Positions 6,292-8,423 of a stretch of DNA of 8,423 bases are shown here, in pieces. Position 1 is the stretch's first letter, and each line of letters begins with the position of its first letter. The notes under the pieces are model-generated. The model was given only the letters and a program-made list of their open reading frames with translations, searched no databases and was not told the origin of the DNA. Both the position numbers and the translations under genes were made by a program. The stretch lies in assembly GCA_028292305.1 (NCBI GenBank), contig JAQGMQ010000122.1:1-8423 (forward strand), in the 5' to 3' direction. The stretch comes from Rhodoferax sp. (GTDB taxonomy: Bacteria > Pseudomonadota > Gammaproteobacteria > Burkholderiales > Burkholderiaceae_C).

Positions 6292-7293
6292 ATGTCCATC
6301 AAGATTGGCATCAACGGCTTCGGCCGCATTGGGCGCATGGTGTTTCGTGCGGCCGTGAAGAACTTCAAGGACATCGAAATCGTCGGTATCAACGACCTGC
6401 TCGAGCCCGACTACCTGGCCTACATGCTGCAGTACGACTCGGTGCATGGACGCTTTGACGGCGAGATCGCGGTCGACGGCAACACGCTCATCGTTAACGG
6501 CAAACGCATCCGCCTGACGCAGGAACGCGACCCGGCCAACCTGAAGTGGGCCGATGTCGGCGCTGAAGTGGTGGTCGAATCGACCGGCCTGTTTCTCACC
6601 AAGGAAACCGCGCAGAAGCACATCGACGCGGGCGCCAAGAAGGTCGTCATGTCAGCGCCCAGCAAGGACGACACGCCGATGTTCGTCTACGGCGTGAACG
6701 ACAAGACATACGCCGGCCAGGCCATCATCTCCAACGCATCGTGCACCACCAACTGCCTGGCTCCGCTGGCCAAGGTGCTGAACGACAAGTGGGGCATCAA
6801 GCGCGGCCTGATGACCACCGTGCACGCCACCACCGCCACGCAGAAGTCGGTGGACGGCCCGAGCAACAAGGACTGGCGCGGCGGCCGGGGCATCCTGGAA
6901 AACATCATTCCTTCGAGCACTGGCGCCGCCAAGGCCGTGGGCGTGGTGATCCCCGAGCTCAACAAGAAGCTAACCGGCATGAGCTTCCGCGTACCGACCT
7001 CCGACGTGTCGGTGGTTGACCTGACCGTCGAGCTGAACAAGGAAGCCACCTACGCTGAAATCTGTGCCGAGTTCAAGGCGCAGAGCGAAGGCGCATTGAA
7101 GGGCATCCTGGGCTACACCGAAGACAAGGTCGTGTCGACCGACTTCCGCGGCGACGCACGCACGTCCATCTTCGACGCTGAAGCCGGCATTGCGCTGGAC
7201 AGCACCTTCGTCAAGCTCGTGAGCTGGTATGACAACGAGTGGGGCTATTCGAACAAGACGCTGGAAATGGCGCGCGTGATCGCCGCCAAGTAA
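6292..7293 (+). CDS. gap: Glyceraldehyde-3-phosphate dehydrogenase, type I
   Basis: This enzyme catalyses the reversible oxidative phosphorylation of glyceraldehyde 3-phosphate to 1,3-bisphosphoglycerate in glycolysis and gluconeogenesis. The 333-residue length is standard. The N-terminal dinucleotide fold has GINGFGRIGR (6-15) and D35 in GIND, which indicates NAD preference. The catalytic domain has the signature SNASCTTNCLAP (147-158) with the nucleophile C151, the general base H178 in TVHATTATQKSVDGPS (176-191), the phosphate-site segment SSTGAAKAVG (208-217), FRVPTSDVSVVDL (232-244) and SWYDNEWGYS (311-320). The start follows an AAGGA (6276-6280), 11 nt upstream, which sits inside the 3' end of the preceding OmpA-like gene. 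It forms a plausible transcription unit with tkt and is closed by the hairpin at 7333-7371. An upstream in-frame extension to 6202 lacks similarity and is rejected. Confidence 0.98.
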   Translation: MSIKIGINGFGRIGRMVFRAAVKNFKDIEIVGINDLLEPDYLAYMLQYDSVHGRFDGEIAVDGNTLIVNGKRIRLTQERDPANLKWADVGAEVVVESTGLFLTKETAQKHIDAGAKKVVMSAPSKDDTPMFVYGVNDKTYAGQAIISNASCTTNCLAPLAKVLNDKWGIKRGLMTTVHATTATQKSVDGPSNKDWRGGRGILENIIPSSTGAAKAVGVVIPELNKKLTGMSFRVPTSDVSVVDLTVELNKEATYAEICAEFKAQSEGALKGILGYTEDKVVSTDFRGDARTSIFDAEAGIALDSTFVKLVSWYDNEWGYSNKTLEMARVIAAK

Positions 7294-7332
7294 GCGGCAT
7301 CACCCCCGGCGGCAAGGTCGGGCGCGGTCATT

Positions 7333-7371
7333 AAAATGGCCCATGTCTTTTGCAGACATGGGCCATTTTTT
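7333..7371. terminator. Strong intrinsic terminator, probably bidirectional, between gap and the convergent gene
   Basis: A perfect 16-bp stem, AAAATGGCCCATGTCT at 7333-7348 paired with 7354-7369, has a 5-nt loop (TTTGC) and is followed by a run of six T (7366-7371) on the plus strand. On the minus strand the complementary arm ends in TTTTAA. It lies 39 nt after the gap stop codon and 26 nt before the end of the minus-strand gene, so it can stop transcription from both sides. Confidence 0.93.
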
Positions 7372-7397
7372 ATGGGTCGGCACGCGGGCCGGCCAAA

Positions 7398-7871
7398 TTA
7401 CTTGGTCGGCACGAGAATGACGGGAGCGGCCGTCTTCGGCTCGATGGTCACCGTCTCGCCGGATTTCGGCCCCACCACGGTCTCCACCTCGCGCAGCACG
7501 CCACCCCCCGCCACGCTGCCGCTGGTGCTTCCGTAGCCGAGGATGCGGGCTTCACAGGCCGCGCGGTCCTGGCCAGCCAGCGGCTCGCAGCGCGACAGCG
7601 CATTCACGGCAACCGGGCCTTGGGTCGTCAGCTCCCCCTTCTTCTTGTCGGCAGCGGCATTGCGCGCCTCTTCCAGGCAGGTGGCCTGGTCTTGCTGAGT
7701 CCGCCCGCTGATGCAGGCTGCCCGCTCTGCCTGGGTATTGCCGGAAGCGTCGATGCCGGTTCCGCTTGGCGTCTGAGCCACTGCCGCCGCACAGGCGAGC
7801 GTAGCCGCCAATCCCCAGTACATGAGGCCCTTGCGGATGCTGGTCGATGAAGAATCTGGTGTTGATGGCAT
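7398..7871 (-). CDS. Small secreted protein with two Cys-pair units (hypothetical)
   Basis: The 157-residue product has a positively charged N-terminus (R13, K14) and a hydrophobic segment GLMYWGLAATLACAAAVAQ (15-33), a signal peptide with probable cleavage near AVAQ. The mature part has four cysteines in two similar units, C53-x11-C65 within ERAACISGRTQQDQATCLEEA (49-69) and C95-x10-C106 within SRCEPLAGQDRAACEARI (93-110), consistent with two disulfides in the periplasm. A Gly/Ser segment with GSVAGGGVLREVETVVGP (118-135) follows, then a Pro/Val-rich tail. I recognise this as a type common in Burkholderiales but know no function. The start at 7871 is fixed by AAGGAG (7883-7878 on the minus strand) 6 nt upstream; the open frame extends to 8063 but the extension is Arg-rich and lacks a ribosome binding site. 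It is convergent with gap and divergent from the TPR gene. Confidence 0.85.
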   Translation of the reverse strand: MPSTPDSSSTSIRKGLMYWGLAATLACAAAVAQTPSGTGIDASGNTQAERAACISGRTQQDQATCLEEARNAAADKKKGELTTQGPVAVNALSRCEPLAGQDRAACEARILGYGSTSGSVAGGGVLREVETVVGPKSGETVTIEPKTAAPVILVPTK

Positions 7872-8011
7872 GGTGAACTCCTTGGCTATCTTGGACACAA
7901 GTCTAGGCACGCGGCTGGCGCGCCAGCGCGGGATAGCGTGCAGAGCCCGCCTCCGCCCACGGCGCATAGCCGTGTAGGACGCGCTCCTGCCGAGCGCGTA
8001 AGCTCGGGTGC
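7872..8011. promoter_or_regulatory. Divergent intergenic region between the secreted-protein gene and the TPR gene
   Basis: This 140-bp GC-rich region should hold promoters for both divergent genes. It contains a 14-bp perfect palindrome GCTGGCGCGCCAGC (7914-7927) and a small inverted repeat GCGCTC/GAGCGC (7981-7986 and 7992-7997). TAGACT, read on the minus strand just inside the palindrome (near 7901-7906), could be a weak -10 for the secreted-protein gene. No convincing sigma-70 pair is visible for the TPR gene. Confidence 0.35.
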
Positions 8012-8423
8012 ATGGACGAGCCCTCACCGTTGCCCAGCGACTCACCCGCGCCCGCACCGCCACCCGCGCTGCGCCGCGTCGCTGAAAGCCTGTTCTTCGA
8101 AGGCGTTCGTCACATGGAGAGCGAGGCGACGGCGGAAGCCGAGCAAGCCTTCCGCGCCGCCATCAAACTCGACGCTGAGCTTGGAGAAGCCTGGGCCAAT
8201 CTGGGCCTGCTGCTCGACGAGAGACGGCAAGACGACGAAGCCGAGCGCTGCTACCGCCAGGCGCTCGCGCTGCAGCCCTTCGTGGCGGCCACCTACCTCA
8301 ACCTGGGTGGACTGCTGGGTCGGCACAAACGCTTCGATGAAGCCGAGGCCGCCTATGCGCACGCGATGCGGCTTGATCCGGAGCGCCCTGGCATCTGGTC
8401 CAACCTCGGCGTGCTGTATGCCA
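8012..8423 (+). CDS. Tetratricopeptide-repeat protein, N-terminal part, cut by window edge
   Basis: The first 137 codons are visible and the frame is open at the right edge. A Pro/Ala/Ser-rich leader (4-19) with no signal peptide precedes TPR units: about 28-56 (GVRHMESEATAEAEQAFRAA), 57-90 (AWANLGLLLDERRQDDEAERC), 91-124 (ATYLNLGGLLGRHKRFDEAE) and a fourth beginning at 125 (IWSNLGVLYA). Each shows the usual W/Y-x2-LG-x2-L and A-x3-Y/F-x2-A-x2-L-x-P spacing. TPR arrays act as protein-binding scaffolds; the enzymatic part, if any, such as the O-GlcNAc-transferase-like or sulfotransferase domain often attached to such arrays, would lie outside the window. The ATG at 8012 has no clear Shine-Dalgarno sequence, and a later ATG (8114) inside the first repeat is less likely because it would cut that repeat. 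Confidence 0.85.
   Translation, partial: MDEPSPLPSDSPAPAPPPALRRVAESLFFEGVRHMESEATAEAEQAFRAAIKLDAELGEAWANLGLLLDERRQDDEAERCYRQALALQPFVAATYLNLGGLLGRHKRFDEAEAAYAHAMRLDPERPGIWSNLGVLYA

Overview
The window is about 8.4 kb of GC-rich, densely coded chromosome. Protein similarity and gene neighbourhood (pepP next to a MurU-type nucleotidyltransferase, tkt followed by gap, a short prokaryotic-type speD, an 'EARI/GSV' Cys-paired secreted protein) suggest a betaproteobacterium of the Burkholderiales, probably Comamonadaceae. That assignment rests on recognition from memory, not on a search.

Left part (1-3524, all minus strand). Reading in the direction of transcription, the order is speD (S-adenosylmethionine decarboxylase), a MurU-like sugar-phosphate nucleotidyltransferase overlapping speD by 4 nt (ATGA), an AAA ATPase with a DUF4143/PD-(D/E)XK-like C-terminus, and pepP (aminopeptidase P), which runs off the left edge. 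The ATPase gene is bracketed by two nearly identical palindromes (1092-1134 and 2372-2414). Each has 16-17 bp perfect arms around a short variable centre, and the matching sequence extends 4 nt outward at both ends. The right palindrome begins exactly at the stop codon of the nucleotidyltransferase gene. The ATPase plus palindromes therefore looks like a discrete roughly 1.3 kb cassette inserted between two housekeeping genes, and it is the most unusual item in the window.

Middle part (3525-7371, plus strand). A 94-bp divergent intergenic region separates speD from tkt (transketolase, with about 37 extra residues before the catalytic-Glu motif). A small exported OmpA-like protein gene follows, then gap (glyceraldehyde-3-phosphate dehydrogenase). 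The tail of the OmpA-like gene runs through the gap ribosome binding site. tkt and gap act together in the pentose phosphate pathway and lower glycolysis/gluconeogenesis (or the Calvin cycle, if present). A strong hairpin with a T-run (7333-7371) closes the unit.

Right part (7398-8423). A convergent minus-strand gene encodes a small secreted protein with two Cys-pair units. Divergent from it is the start of a TPR-repeat protein that runs off the right edge. No tRNA, rRNA, CRISPR array, classical transposase or prophage gene is visible.
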